From: Bacteroidales bacterium | Lineage (GTDB): Bacteria; Bacteroidota; Bacteroidia; Bacteroidales; WCHB1-69 | Assembly: GCA_017615795.1 (NCBI GenBank) | Contig: JAFZZK010000013.1 | Location: 1 to 64,000 of the forward strand | Direction: 5' to 3' | Length of the DNA: 64,000 nucleotides | In this document: positions 7,853 to 16,268 of the stretch, piece after piece | Layout of the letters: the number at the start of each line of letters is the position of its first letter | Position numbering within the stretch: position 1 is the first letter of the stretch | Program-made: the position numbers and the translations under genes | Notes under the pieces: generated by a model | Databases searched by the model: none | Seen by the model: the letters and a program-made list of their open reading frames with translations, nothing else | Told to the model about the DNA's origin: nothing

Positions 7853-8314
7853 TCAACCCTCTTCTTCCAGTAGCTGGTTCAATAGTCCCTGACAACCCTC
7901 TTCCACATCTCTCCAGGTGGCGTCAAAGTCTCCGGTGTACCACGGGTCGGCCACGTCGCCGGGGCGGTCGGTGTAGTCCATCATCAGGGAAATCTTCCCG
8001 TCGATGTCTTCCCCGATGATCCTTCGCAGGTTGCGGAGGTTGTTGCGGTCCATCGCAATGATGTAGTCGTAATGGCGGTAGTCACCCCGCGTCATCTGGC
8101 GGGCGGTCTTGCCCTCGCAGCCGATGCCGTGCTCGGCCAGCTTCCGGCGGGCGGGCGGATATACGGGATTGCCAATCTCCTCGGTGGATGTCGCGGCGGA
8201 GGCGATTTCAAAAAGGTGCGCAACCCCAGCATCTTCCACCATCTTCTTCATAACGAATTCGGCCATTGGACTGCGGCAGATGTTGCCGTGGCAGATGAAA
8301 AGAATTTTGATCAT
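7853..8314 (-). CDS. Low-molecular-weight protein-tyrosine phosphatase
   Basis: 153 residues from the ATG at 8314 (MIKILFICHGNICRSPMAEF). The P-loop CHGNICRS (Cys8, Arg14) is the C-X5-R-S/T active site and follows the first strand directly, as in all LMW-PTPs. The general acid Asp is in VADPWYTGDF near residue 117. Members dephosphorylate tyrosine kinases of capsule and polysaccharide export or other substrates; the substrate here is unknown. It lies 16 bp downstream of the PD40/OmpA gene, so it is probably the last gene of that transcript. The longer frame to 8452 lies inside the upstream gene and is not supported. Confidence 0.93.
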   Translation of the reverse strand: MIKILFICHGNICRSPMAEFVMKKMVEDAGVAHLFEIASAATSTEEIGNPVYPPARRKLAEHGIGCEGKTARQMTRGDYRHYDYIIAMDRNNLRNLRRIIGEDIDGKISLMMDYTDRPGDVADPWYTGDFDATWRDVEEGCQGLLNQLLEEEG

Positions 8315-8330
8315 AGAATGAAAGGTTTTG

Positions 8331-9935
8331 CTAATCGGTTGTCTTTCCGCCGGTAATGATGATTTTCCGGTCTTTGGCGGCCTCCACCCCATATACTGTT
8401 TCCCGCGTCTCCTGGGTCTTGAAACTGCGCTGCACCGCTCCCTGCGGGTCAAGATGGATGATCAGCCCGGGCTTTTTGTTATCCAGATAGGGAATGAAGA
8501 AACCGTTTTCGGTTTTGCGCAGATAATTGAGCAGACTGTAGATGCGCCGTGAGGAGAGATGGCGGTTGTAGTCGCTGTTGTGCAAGGGACTGGCATAGCC
8601 GCTGACGGTAATCTCCACCGTCTCGCCGGCAGATAGGGCTTCGTGCAAATATTGCGTCAACTTTTGCAACCGCTCGTAGCCCGTGGCCACAGAGTCGCGT
8701 AGAAATTTTCTCATCGCCTGTTCGGCCGCTTTGCGCTCTGCCTCGGTAAGTCCGCGCCCCGTTTCCCGAACATAGAGGGCGTTGTCGCTCATATATTGCG
8801 CGTAGAGGGCGGGGTAGTCGGTGATGGTGGTGTCGGAAATCGAGCGCGGGTCGGGCTGGTCGTTCTGGAAATAGAGCACGATAGGCAACACTGAGGCGAT
8901 TTTTTCGTGTATGTCGGGGGTGTCCACCGGAGGAGTCGTCACCGTGTCAATGGGCAGCATCCAATGGAACTGGAAGAGGTCATTGCAGCAGGTGTCCGAC
9001 TCTTCCATCCCGTCGTGGGGCCGGTTGGAGGATAAATATCCGTTTTCCCCAGAAGGGTCGAGGGTGAAGTAGAAGTCATTGTATTCCGAATTGAAGGGAA
9101 CGCCCATGTTGGCAACTTGTTCCCAGCGGCCCAATGCGCCTGGGCAATAGAAGATGTCGTAGTCCCCGATGCCGAGGTGTTCGTCGGAACTGAAATAGAG
9201 CACCCCTTTGTGCTTGTCGTAGAAGGGCGTCACCTCATTGCCCTCCGTGTTGATGGTCGGACCTGCGTTGACAGGTGTTTGGTAGTGGCCGTCTTGGACA
9301 ACGGAATACCAGATGTCCAATCCGCCGATGCCTTGCTTGCGGTCGGAAACGAAATAGAGCACGTTCATATTGTCTGTTTCCACCAGAAAGGGCTGCAGGG
9401 TGGAGGATCCCTCCGCATTGACGGTGGCTGGCAGCTTTTTGGGTTTTGACCAAGTGTGCCCTTCTCGAGAACTTTGCCATAGCGCACATCGCAAATCGCC
9501 GTCGTTGTTGCGCGTGCAACGTGAATAGATGAGCAGGTCCTGCTTTTCGTTGAAACAAAAGTTGCTGTTGAAAAATTTCAGGGAATTGATGCTGACCGGC
9601 AGTGCTTCTGAAGGAGTATAGTCGCCATCAGGAAGCAGCCGTGACTGATAAATGTTGCAGTACCAGCTGGTCTCGAAGAGGTGGTCCAAGTCTTCTTCTG
9701 CATTGGCGCGCATGGAAGTGAAGAAGAAGGTGGAGTCGGGGAGCAGCCGTCCGCAGTATTCAGAGAAACGGGTGTTCACTTCGTCGGGCAGTGCCTCCAC
9801 GCGTACGGGCAGCGTGTCGTGCCGGATGAAGTTGCGCTGCTCTTCGCGTTGCCGCTCCGTGAGCTTGACCACCTGCCCTTGTGCCGACAACCCCATGAGA
9901 AGGAGAAGTATGATATGGAATGCGCGCAGTTTCAT
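8331..9935 (-). CDS. PD40-propeller/OmpA-domain envelope protein, PorP partner
   Basis: 534 residues from the ATG at 9935. A signal peptide (MKLRAFHIILLLLMGLSAQGQ) is followed by about 330 residues with PD40/WD40-like blades (YFVSDRKQGIGGLDIWYS, YFSSDEHLGIGDYDIFYC, YLSSNRPHDG). The C-terminal region (about 390-534) resembles an OmpA peptidoglycan-binding domain (VEITVSGYASPLHNSDYNRHL, SSRRIYSLLNYL), without the classical double Asp/Arg block being fully clear. Its start codon overlaps the stop of the PorP-like frame as TAATG, indicating translational coupling. PorP/SprF proteins commonly sit beside PD40/OmpA partners in T9SS organisms, which suggests an outer-membrane/periplasm complex. Confidence 0.87.
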   Translation of the reverse strand: MKLRAFHIILLLLMGLSAQGQVVKLTERQREEQRNFIRHDTLPVRVEALPDEVNTRFSEYCGRLLPDSTFFFTSMRANAEEDLDHLFETSWYCNIYQSRLLPDGDYTPSEALPVSINSLKFFNSNFCFNEKQDLLIYSRCTRNNDGDLRCALWQSSREGHTWSKPKKLPATVNAEGSSTLQPFLVETDNMNVLYFVSDRKQGIGGLDIWYSVVQDGHYQTPVNAGPTINTEGNEVTPFYDKHKGVLYFSSDEHLGIGDYDIFYCPGALGRWEQVANMGVPFNSEYNDFYFTLDPSGENGYLSSNRPHDGMEESDTCCNDLFQFHWMLPIDTVTTPPVDTPDIHEKIASVLPIVLYFQNDQPDPRSISDTTITDYPALYAQYMSDNALYVRETGRGLTEAERKAAEQAMRKFLRDSVATGYERLQKLTQYLHEALSAGETVEITVSGYASPLHNSDYNRHLSSRRIYSLLNYLRKTENGFFIPYLDNKKPGLIIHLDPQGAVQRSFKTQETRETVYGVEAAKDRKIIITGGKTTD

Positions 9936-10993
9936 TACATGAGGTCGTATGGACAGGGTTCCTTGCCGATTCGTTTGATGGTTTTCTTGCGGAAAATATA
10001 GGATAGAGTCAATTCGATGCCACCGCGCGCGTGCGTGGCTGCCACGAAACGCGACACGTTGAGGTCGTAGCCTACACCCAACCGAACATTCTGCCAATTG
10101 AAAAAGACATTGGCAATGATGGCGTCGTTCCACCGGTAAAAGAGACCGCCTCCCACGGAAAAAACCGTGGTGTAACTGTTCTTCCGCTGGAAATACTCGA
10201 CATTCATCCCGAAGGTGTATTCGCTGAATCGACGCTGCCAACTGCCGTACAAGAGAGGCTCCAAGGCGAAATCGTCGGTTATGCCGATTCGTGAGAGAAA
10301 ATGGACGTTGAATTTGATAGGCAGTTGCTCAAAACTTTCGCCGAAAACTTCGCGAGGACAGTTGAGGTGGGCAGCACTGGCTCCTAACTGAAAAGTGTTG
10401 CGCTTGTCAGGTGAAAAACTCCAAAATGCGCCCGCACCAATGTCAAAAAAAAATTGACGTGTGGTGGCAAAAAGTTCACTGCTTGATTGCGAAGGATCGT
10501 AGTGGCCAAACACATACTGCTCGTCCCAACGTGCATCACTGAAATCAAGGTAATTGTGTAATAGCCCTCCGTATAGGCCGACTCCAATTTTGTGCTTGCC
10601 ACTTCTTCCTATGTATTTGATGTAGGAGGCTGTGATCATTGCCTGCAAAGAGGTGTAGTTGAGGGAGCCTGCCTTGTCAGCGAGAAATGAGCCGCCGATG
10701 CCAATCAACTCTTGCCGCCGGTTGTTGCGATATACAGCAGCATCAATGCCCCCACCGAAAGTCTGGAATGGCACCGTGACGGAATACCATTGGGAACGGT
10801 ATGCGGCAGAAGCTCTGAAAATCCCGTCGTAGGCGGCCGTTAGCGCAGGATTCAGTGCAACAGGCTGGTCATAGAATTGGGAAAAGTGGTAGTTTTGTCC
10901 CCGTGCAGAGAAAAAAAAACAGCAAAGCGCCACCAAAAGCAGGATGACATACTTGTATTTCTCGTTCCAGCAACGGCGAAGGTATTTGCGCAA
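9935..10993 (-). CDS. PorP/SprF-family T9SS membrane protein (3' part of the fused frame)
   Basis: From nucleotide 10948 the frame encodes a PorP/SprF-type protein: a strong hydrophobic signal (VILLLVALCCFFFSARGQ), then the family hallmark SQFYDQPVALNPAL, and about 300 residues of alternating strands typical of the 14-strand-like PorP fold, ending SYIFRKKTIKRIG. PorP/SprF proteins anchor T9SS cargo or stator components in the outer membrane. If made separately, the only sensible in-frame start is the TTG at 10993, giving an n-region MRKYLRRCWNEKYKY before the hydrophobic core; this is inference. The next ATG-like codon at the junction is out of frame. The 3' end overlaps the PD40/OmpA gene (TAATG). 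Confidence 0.7.
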   Translation of the reverse strand: MRKYLRRCWNEKYKYVILLLVALCCFFFSARGQNYHFSQFYDQPVALNPALTAAYDGIFRASAAYRSQWYSVTVPFQTFGGGIDAAVYRNNRRQELIGIGGSFLADKAGSLNYTSLQAMITASYIKYIGRSGKHKIGVGLYGGLLHNYLDFSDARWDEQYVFGHYDPSQSSSELFATTRQFFFDIGAGAFWSFSPDKRNTFQLGASAAHLNCPREVFGESFEQLPIKFNVHFLSRIGITDDFALEPLLYGSWQRRFSEYTFGMNVEYFQRKNSYTTVFSVGGGLFYRWNDAIIANVFFNWQNVRLGVGYDLNVSRFVAATHARGGIELTLSYIFRKKTIKRIGKEPCPYDLM

Positions 10994-12214
10994 CTCGTTC
11001 TCGCGCGGATTGTCCTGCGGCTCGTAAATCTTCACCCCGCTCAGTTGCTGCGGCATGAACTCCTGCTCGACGAAATTGTGCTCGAAATCATGGGCGTATT
11101 GATACCCCTTGTGGTAGCCAAGCTCTTTCATAAGCTTGGTGGGCGCATTGCGGATGTGCAGCGGCACGGGCAGGTCGCCGGTCTGCTTGACGATGGCATA
11201 GGCCGTGTCGATGGCCATTATCGCGGCGTTGCTCTTGGGTGAAGAGGCCAAGTAGATGGCGGTCTGCGACAGCGGGATACGCGCTTCCGGCATGCCGATG
11301 ACGTTGACGGCCTGGAAGCAGTTGTTGGCCAGCAACAGGGCGTTCGGGTTGGCATTGCCGATGTCCTCGGAGGCCAATATGACCATCCTCCGGGCAATGA
11401 ACAGGGGGTCCTCCCCGGCAATCAGCATCCGCGCCATCCAATAAACTGCCGCGTTCGGGTCGCTGCCCCGCATCGACTTGATGAACGCGGAGATGATGTC
11501 GTAATGCTGTTCGCCGTTTTTGTCATACAGGGCTAAGTTTTGTTGGATAACTTGCAAAACGCCCTCTCGTGTGACCGTAAGCACACCGTCCACGGGGTGT
11601 ATCATCCATGTTACCAGTTCTATGGCGTTGATGAGCTTGCGGGCGTCTCCGCCGGAGATGCGTAACAATGCCTCCGTGTCTTGCAAAACAATCTTGCATC
11701 CCAGCTGCTTTTCTTGATAGTCCACGGCGGTTTTCAGGATGCGTTCCAAGTTCTCGCGTGAGAGATTCTTGAGAACATAAACTTGGCAACGCGAGAGTAG
11801 GGGAGAGATTACCTCGAAGGAGGGATTCTCCGTGGTCGCGCCGATGAGCGTCACCACACCCTGCTCCACAGCACCAAGCAAAGAGTCTTGCTGCGACTTG
11901 GAAAAACGATGGATCTCATCAATGAAGAGAAGCGCGTGCCGTTCCGACTTCTTTGCTTTCTCAATGACCTCGCGAATGTCCTTTACGCCGCTGTTGATGG
12001 CACTCAGCAGATGAAAGTCCGACCCCGTCAGCTCGGCGATGAGCAGCGCCAGAGTGGTTTTGCCCACACCGGGCGGCCCCCAGAAAATCATCGACTGGAT
12101 GTTCCCGTTCTCAATGGCATTGCGCAACACCGCTCCTTTGCCCATCAGGTGCTCCTGCCCGACGTAGGCATCCAGTGTCCGAGGACGTAATATTTCTGCC
12201 AATGGCTTTTGCAT
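9935..12214 (-). CDS. rarA: RarA/MgsA AAA+ ATPase fused in frame to a PorP/SprF-like protein
   Basis: One uninterrupted frame of 759 codons. Residues 1-422 are a complete RarA (replication-associated recombination protein, clamp-loader-like AAA+ ATPase): start MQKPLAEILRPRTLDAYVGQ, Walker A GPPGVGKTT near 46, Walker B LLFIDEIHRF, sensor GATTENPSFEV, and a C-terminal domain ending RKYLRRCWNEKYKY at the usual family length. With no stop codon, the frame runs directly into VILLLVALCCFFFSARGQ and a PorP/SprF domain. Either one polypeptide is made or the PorP part starts internally. RarA is cytosolic and PorP is an outer-membrane protein, so a true fusion would be topologically odd. The start is supported by the promoter at 12233. 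Confidence 0.85.
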   Translation of the reverse strand: MQKPLAEILRPRTLDAYVGQEHLMGKGAVLRNAIENGNIQSMIFWGPPGVGKTTLALLIAELTGSDFHLLSAINSGVKDIREVIEKAKKSERHALLFIDEIHRFSKSQQDSLLGAVEQGVVTLIGATTENPSFEVISPLLSRCQVYVLKNLSRENLERILKTAVDYQEKQLGCKIVLQDTEALLRISGGDARKLINAIELVTWMIHPVDGVLTVTREGVLQVIQQNLALYDKNGEQHYDIISAFIKSMRGSDPNAAVYWMARMLIAGEDPLFIARRMVILASEDIGNANPNALLLANNCFQAVNVIGMPEARIPLSQTAIYLASSPKSNAAIMAIDTAYAIVKQTGDLPVPLHIRNAPTKLMKELGYHKGYQYAHDFEHNFVEQEFMPQQLSGVKIYEPQDNPRENELRKYLRRCWNEKYKYVILLLVALCCFFFSARGQNYHFSQFYDQPVALNPALTAAYDGIFRASAAYRSQWYSVTVPFQTFGGGIDAAVYRNNRRQELIGIGGSFLADKAGSLNYTSLQAMITASYIKYIGRSGKHKIGVGLYGGLLHNYLDFSDARWDEQYVFGHYDPSQSSSELFATTRQFFFDIGAGAFWSFSPDKRNTFQLGASAAHLNCPREVFGESFEQLPIKFNVHFLSRIGITDDFALEPLLYGSWQRRFSEYTFGMNVEYFQRKNSYTTVFSVGGGLFYRWNDAIIANVFFNWQNVRLGVGYDLNVSRFVAATHARGGIELTLSYIFRKKTIKRIGKEPCPYDLM

Positions 12215-12232
12215 GTTGTCAAAACGTGAGGG

Positions 12233-12240
12233 CAAAAGTA
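12233..12240 (-). promoter_or_regulatory. Promoter -7 box of rarA (TACTTTTG)
   Basis: Exact TAnnTTTG match on the minus strand, 18 bp before the rarA ATG at 12214. It faces away from the promoter at 12321, making this a divergent promoter region. Confidence 0.65.
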
Positions 12241-12320
12241 CAAAAAAAAGCGATTGACTATCCCCATTCTCATGTTGGTTAAAAATTAAGATTTTACTTG
12301 ACACGTGTTGAAAATAATTG

Positions 12321-12328
12321 TACTTTTG
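12321..12328 (+). promoter_or_regulatory. Promoter -7 box (TACTTTTG)
   Basis: Exact TAnnTTTG match with TTG at 12298-12300, 20 bp upstream; it precedes the ATG at 12358 by 29 bp. Confidence 0.65.
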
Positions 12329-12357
12329 TGCCTTGAAAACTAATACTCCTTTATATC

Positions 12358-12801
12358 ATGAACGAAATAGAAAACAATGCAAGTTTCTTCAGGTTTGAAG
12401 ACTTGAGAATTTATGACAAATCAATGGAATACATCACTTGGTTGCACGGACAGCTGGCCATGCGTTCGGAACAGGGATTTGTGAACAATAAATTTCCCGA
12501 CATGCCTTTCATGTCAGCAGCCAGCGCCATTGCCCTTAACACCGCAGAAGGATCTTCCCGCAACAAGTCGCAATTCCTCCATTATATGAAGATGGCCAAA
12601 AGTGCGGTGCGTGAGTGTGTGGTTTACACCGAAATCGCACACAGGCTTGATGTTTTCAGCGATGATGTCTACGAGTATTCTCGCAACCAGTTGATGGAAT
12701 TGACCAAAATGATAGGCTCCTTGATCTCCTCACTGCAACGCAGCGTTTCTTCTTCAGGAAATGTTGACAAGGAAGATGATATCGACGACAATATGTTTTA
12801 A
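12358..12801 (+). CDS. Four-helix-bundle protein (23S rRNA intervening-sequence/S23 family)
   Basis: 147 residues. Family features: FRFEDLRIYDKSMEYITWLH at the N-terminus, then SAASAIALNTAEGSSRNKSQFLHYMKMAKSA with the conserved N-x-AEG-x-S/R motif, and ECVVYTEIAH. These small all-helical proteins occur either inside rRNA intervening sequences or as free-standing chromosomal genes, as here; their role is not established. A short acidic tail (DKEDDIDDNMF) follows. It is a monocistronic unit with a promoter at 12321 and a terminator at 12829. Confidence 0.87.
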   Translation: MNEIENNASFFRFEDLRIYDKSMEYITWLHGQLAMRSEQGFVNNKFPDMPFMSAASAIALNTAEGSSRNKSQFLHYMKMAKSAVRECVVYTEIAHRLDVFSDDVYEYSRNQLMELTKMIGSLISSLQRSVSSSGNVDKEDDIDDNMF

Positions 12802-12828
12802 AAAAGAAAGGACATAATTTGCTTTTTT

Positions 12829-12857
12829 AGGATGCCGAAAGGGTGTCCTTTTTTTTT
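12829..12857 (+). terminator. Rho-independent terminator
   Basis: AGGATGCC (12829-12836) pairs with GGTGTCCT (12842-12849), including two G-U pairs, around loop GAAAG, followed by eight T. The end of the T-tract touches the next gene's -7 box. Confidence 0.75.
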
Positions 12858-12864
12858 ATCTTTG
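12857..12864 (+). promoter_or_regulatory. Promoter -7 box of the C10 protease gene (TATCTTTG)
   Basis: Exact TAnnTTTG match 19 bp before the ATG at 12884. It abuts the T-tract of the preceding terminator, so its -33 region lies in the terminator stem. Confidence 0.6.
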
Positions 12865-12883
12865 CGGGCTAATTTTACTCATA

Positions 12884-14968
12884 ATGACAACTGTAAGAAA
12901 AATTATTGGACTCCTTTTTATTATCCTGATAACCAATGTATTCGTGTGTGCAAATCCTATCAGGAAAAGTGATTTGGCCCAACTGGGAACTGCCGCTTTC
13001 CATCAACGGGCCACGTCCCTGTGCCCGTCTGCTGCCCAATATGCGCTGAAAGACATTCGTTATGTGGGAGATCAAGGCGGTGTTTTGCTTGCAATCTTGA
13101 ATTTCGATGATGGATTTTTGGTCCTTGCCGCCGATGATGCTGTAGAACCCGTATTGGCGTACTCTTTTACTGGTCATTTTTATGAAGAAACAGCGGCTCC
13201 CGGTGCGTTGTTTATGTTGAATGAATATAAAAATAGTATCAAAACGGCGCGAGGCGAGAATCTCCGGGCAACTTCCGAGATCCAAAACCAATGGGATGCT
13301 ATAAAATACAAATCCCCTAATGATACGGTCGTCGTAGTGGTTAGCCCCCTCATCACTGCTAAATGGAATCAGAATAAATACTACAATTGGTATTCCCCCA
13401 TCGACAATGAGTCCCCCGCTGGCTATAATTCCAGAACGCCCAATGGTTGTGTGGCAGTAGCCATGGCTCAAATTATGTATTATTACCGCTATCCAGAGCA
13501 AGGCACTGGTTCGCATACCAACTACACGGACTATGGTAATTTCTACGTAAACTTCGGTCAACAACGATATTGCTATGAGGCTATGGAAGACCAGCTGATT
13601 CATCATAACGATGAGGTCGCTAAATTGATTTTTCATTGTGCCACTTCTGTAAATATGCAATATTCTGCCGAGGGATCTGGAGCCTATTCCCAAGATGTCC
13701 CGGAAGCTGTGCGGACCTATTTTGGCTACTCGTCCAATTGTGAATACCGCTCAAAATACTCCTATAATACCAGTCAATGGCGACAAATGCTCAAGAACGA
13801 GCTTAACATCAAACACCCGATTTACTATTCTGGCTATTCGCAGGAAGGTGGCCATGCATTTGTCTGTGATGGCTACAATAGCGACAATCTTTTCCATTTT
13901 AATTTTGGATGGGGCGGTTCCTCCAATGGCTTTTACACAGTAAGCAGCTATGGATCCAATCCAGTGAATGGCTATGGGAACGGACAGGCTGCAATTTTTA
14001 GCTTCTGTCCTCCAGAGTCATCCTATCCCTATTATTGCTCTCCTCGTGTCGTTAATTGTCATTCTGGCACATTGGAAGACGGAAGCGGTCCTTATGATTA
14101 TGGGAACAAGCAAAATTGCCTCCATCTGCTTACAGATGACAAGGCGACTTCGGTAAACATTCATATACAGTCTTTTAATACGGAAGAGGACCACGATTAC
14201 TTGTATATTCGCGATACCCATGATTCGGTATTGCTTGCTATGTCTGGCGGAATGCCAAGTGTAACGAACTATATTTTTTATACGGATAGTGTATGGGTTC
14301 AATTTGTTACGGATGATTCTATTTCTGGCGCAGGATGGAGATTGACGTATGAATTTGATAATCTGATGCAAGCATGTCATTCCGGTTTGAAAACGGAACC
14401 CACTGGTACGCTGTCGGATGGTAGTGGCCCAGATGATTATAATCCCAATATGGAATGCATGTGGGTCTTCAGAAACTCTGCCGCATCGTACACTTTCTCC
14501 TTCGATACACTCGACATTAGCCCTGAAGATGCTTTGACTTTTTCGGATGTTAGCAATGGCCCGACTGAATTGGTGAAAATTGTCACAGGAAACACCATTC
14601 CGGCGGATTTTACTATTGAATCCCCGAAAATCGTTGTCTCGTTCTTTTCTGATAATTACAAGCAAGGACAGGGATTTAGCTTTACATGGAATGTCAACAG
14701 TCCAGAAGCTGTTGAAGATTTCGAAGAAGACGATATTGCGTTGTATCCAAACCCAAGTCATGATTGGGTTCGCATTGTCTTGCCGGAGCTGCAGGAAGAT
14801 GTGCGGGTTCTGGTATATGATGTGATGGGAAGAGTTGTTTACCAGAATAATTTCTCCGCAAATGAGGTCATAGAATTGAATACATCAAACTTGAACAGTG
14901 GCTTTTACACGGTGATTTGCCAAAGTCCCAATAAAAGATTTGAGAAAAAAATGGTGGTGGCCAGGTAG
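12884..14968 (+). CDS. C10-family (streptopain-like) cysteine protease with T9SS sorting domain
   Basis: 694 residues. Signal peptide about 1-24 (KIIGLLFIILITNVFVCA); propeptide-like region to about 150; peptidase domain about 150-390 with catalytic Cys189 in RTPNGCVAVAMAQIMYYY and His324 in EGGHAFVCDGY, then FHFNFGWGGSSNGFYTV. Next come two CUB-like modules, each beginning CHSG followed by a GTLxDGSGPxDY element (near 388 and 503), and a T9SS type A sorting domain (about 620-694; LYPNPSHDWVRIVL, VYDVMGRVVYQ). C10 peptidases such as SpeB, PrtT and interpain degrade host or dietary proteins and self-process. It is predicted to be secreted and surface attached or released. Confidence 0.94.
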   Translation: MTTVRKIIGLLFIILITNVFVCANPIRKSDLAQLGTAAFHQRATSLCPSAAQYALKDIRYVGDQGGVLLAILNFDDGFLVLAADDAVEPVLAYSFTGHFYEETAAPGALFMLNEYKNSIKTARGENLRATSEIQNQWDAIKYKSPNDTVVVVVSPLITAKWNQNKYYNWYSPIDNESPAGYNSRTPNGCVAVAMAQIMYYYRYPEQGTGSHTNYTDYGNFYVNFGQQRYCYEAMEDQLIHHNDEVAKLIFHCATSVNMQYSAEGSGAYSQDVPEAVRTYFGYSSNCEYRSKYSYNTSQWRQMLKNELNIKHPIYYSGYSQEGGHAFVCDGYNSDNLFHFNFGWGGSSNGFYTVSSYGSNPVNGYGNGQAAIFSFCPPESSYPYYCSPRVVNCHSGTLEDGSGPYDYGNKQNCLHLLTDDKATSVNIHIQSFNTEEDHDYLYIRDTHDSVLLAMSGGMPSVTNYIFYTDSVWVQFVTDDSISGAGWRLTYEFDNLMQACHSGLKTEPTGTLSDGSGPDDYNPNMECMWVFRNSAASYTFSFDTLDISPEDALTFSDVSNGPTELVKIVTGNTIPADFTIESPKIVVSFFSDNYKQGQGFSFTWNVNSPEAVEDFEEDDIALYPNPSHDWVRIVLPELQEDVRVLVYDVMGRVVYQNNFSANEVIELNTSNLNSGFYTVICQSPNKRFEKKMVVAR

Positions 14969-15035
14969 GAATATTAAACATTTTTCATGCGCTGTTGTCT
15001 TTAAGGGCGTTGTTTAACCTTATAAAACCACAGAC

Positions 15036-16205
15036 ATGAAAAAGTTAGTCATTTCCTTAGGCATCATCTGCATGCTGGCACTGTCAGCAGTAGATGTGAT
15101 GGGACAAGCACCGGTCTCAAGAACCAACTCCTCTTCCTCGGCTGGCAAATCCCAAACCACGGCAGCCCGCCAGGAAAGAAAAGGTGATGTTCAAATGAAC
15201 AAAGCCAACACTAACTATCAGAAGGCACAGCAGTCCACCACCGTTCGTCCAGCTGCGACGACTACAACCCGTCCGTCAACCAGCACGACTGCACGTCCCT
15301 CCACTACGTCTTCAAGCACGGCTCGTCCGGCTGCCACCGCAATCGCACGCCCTTCAACTTCCGCTGCGACCACAACTCGTCCGGCAAGCTCTTCCACGAC
15401 CTCTGCAGCCAGACCTGCAACCAGCGCGACGGCCACAACCCCGACTAAGCCCGCGACCAGCACCAGTAGCGCAGCGACCAGCCGCCCGTCCACGACCACA
15501 AGTGCCGCTCGTCCTGCATCCAGCAGCGCAACCAACTCTACCTCTGCTACTGTTAGTGAAAGAGCTACGACTTCCACGGGCAAGGTGACGAGCACCACTT
15601 CCGCTCGCCAGGCGGCCAACCCCGCTCCCGCTGTCACAGGTACCGCTGCAACCAGCACCGATGACTCCAAGAGAGGATACAGCCGCAATGGTGTTGCCCA
15701 GCCGCAGCCCGCACCGCAAGGCTATGCCGGCGGAGGCACGAACAACGATCCCAAGATGCATCACCACACCCCGTTCATGCACCCGAATCACCACAACTTC
15801 GGCGGCCACATGACGATTCCCCGTCACATACAGCCGGTCTACTACGGCGGAATGCCCTACTACTACTATAACAGCGTCTTCTGCACCATGATGAACGGTT
15901 ACTACGTGATCTGCAGACCCCCGCTCGGAGCCGTTATCGCCTACACGATCTTCAACACCTGGAACCCCATTATCGTAGTTCACAGAGGCGTTACCTACTA
16001 CTATGACGACGGCACTTTCTTCCGTCCCAGACAAAGAGATTACGTCGTGGTCGCCCCTCCGGTCGGAGCCTTGGTCGCCGAATTGCCCAGCAACTATCAG
16101 ACCATCGTACTCGAAGGCCGCGTCTACTACAAAGTCGATAACGTTTACTATAAGGAAGTTGTGTTGGATGGATACCTCTGGTACGAGGTGCTCTTTGTAG
16201 CCTAA
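15036..16205 (+). CDS. Secreted DUF6515-like protein with Thr/Ser/Pro/Ala-rich linker
   Basis: 389 residues. Signal peptide MKKLVISLGIICMLALSAVDVMGQ; residues about 25-215 are a low-complexity Thr/Ser/Ala/Pro/Arg linker with recurring TTTRPST/TARPST units; residues about 235-389 are the conserved aromatic domain (GMPYYYYNSVFC, GVTYYYDDGTFFRP, YVVVAPPVGALVAELP, VYYKVDNVYYKEV), which fits DUF6515. Its function is unknown; the layout suggests an exported protein on an extended, possibly O-glycosylated stalk. It follows the C10 protease by 67 bp, with no clear promoter in between. The lipoprotein at 20655-22358 has the same overall style (aromatic block plus RP/S/T-rich tract), but the order is reversed. 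Confidence 0.75.
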   Translation: MKKLVISLGIICMLALSAVDVMGQAPVSRTNSSSSAGKSQTTAARQERKGDVQMNKANTNYQKAQQSTTVRPAATTTTRPSTSTTARPSTTSSSTARPAATAIARPSTSAATTTRPASSSTTSAARPATSATATTPTKPATSTSSAATSRPSTTTSAARPASSSATNSTSATVSERATTSTGKVTSTTSARQAANPAPAVTGTAATSTDDSKRGYSRNGVAQPQPAPQGYAGGGTNNDPKMHHHTPFMHPNHHNFGGHMTIPRHIQPVYYGGMPYYYYNSVFCTMMNGYYVICRPPLGAVIAYTIFNTWNPIIVVHRGVTYYYDDGTFFRPRQRDYVVVAPPVGALVAELPSNYQTIVLEGRVYYKVDNVYYKEVVLDGYLWYEVLFVA

Positions 16206-16218
16206 AAAAAATATTTCA

Positions 16219-16267
16219 AAGTTTGAGCGCGTTTCAAAAATTTTAGTATTTTTGCGCGCTCAAACTT
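16219..16267. repeat. 13-bp perfect inverted repeat around the tRNA-Gln promoter
   Basis: AAGTTTGAGCGCG (16219-16231) and CGCGCTCAAACTT (16255-16267) are perfect reverse complements separated by 23 AT-rich bases that contain the -7 box at 16247. The left arm holds a TTG-like -33 element (16223-16225). The right arm is followed by TTG, so it could also act as a terminator for the upstream gene. Confidence 0.6.
16247..16254 (+). promoter_or_regulatory. Promoter -7 box of tRNA-Gln (TATTTTTG)
   Basis: Exact TAnnTTTG match, 14 bp before the mature tRNA 5' end, with TTG 21 bp upstream. It lies in the loop of the 13-bp inverted repeat. Confidence 0.6.
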
Positions 16268-16268
16268 T

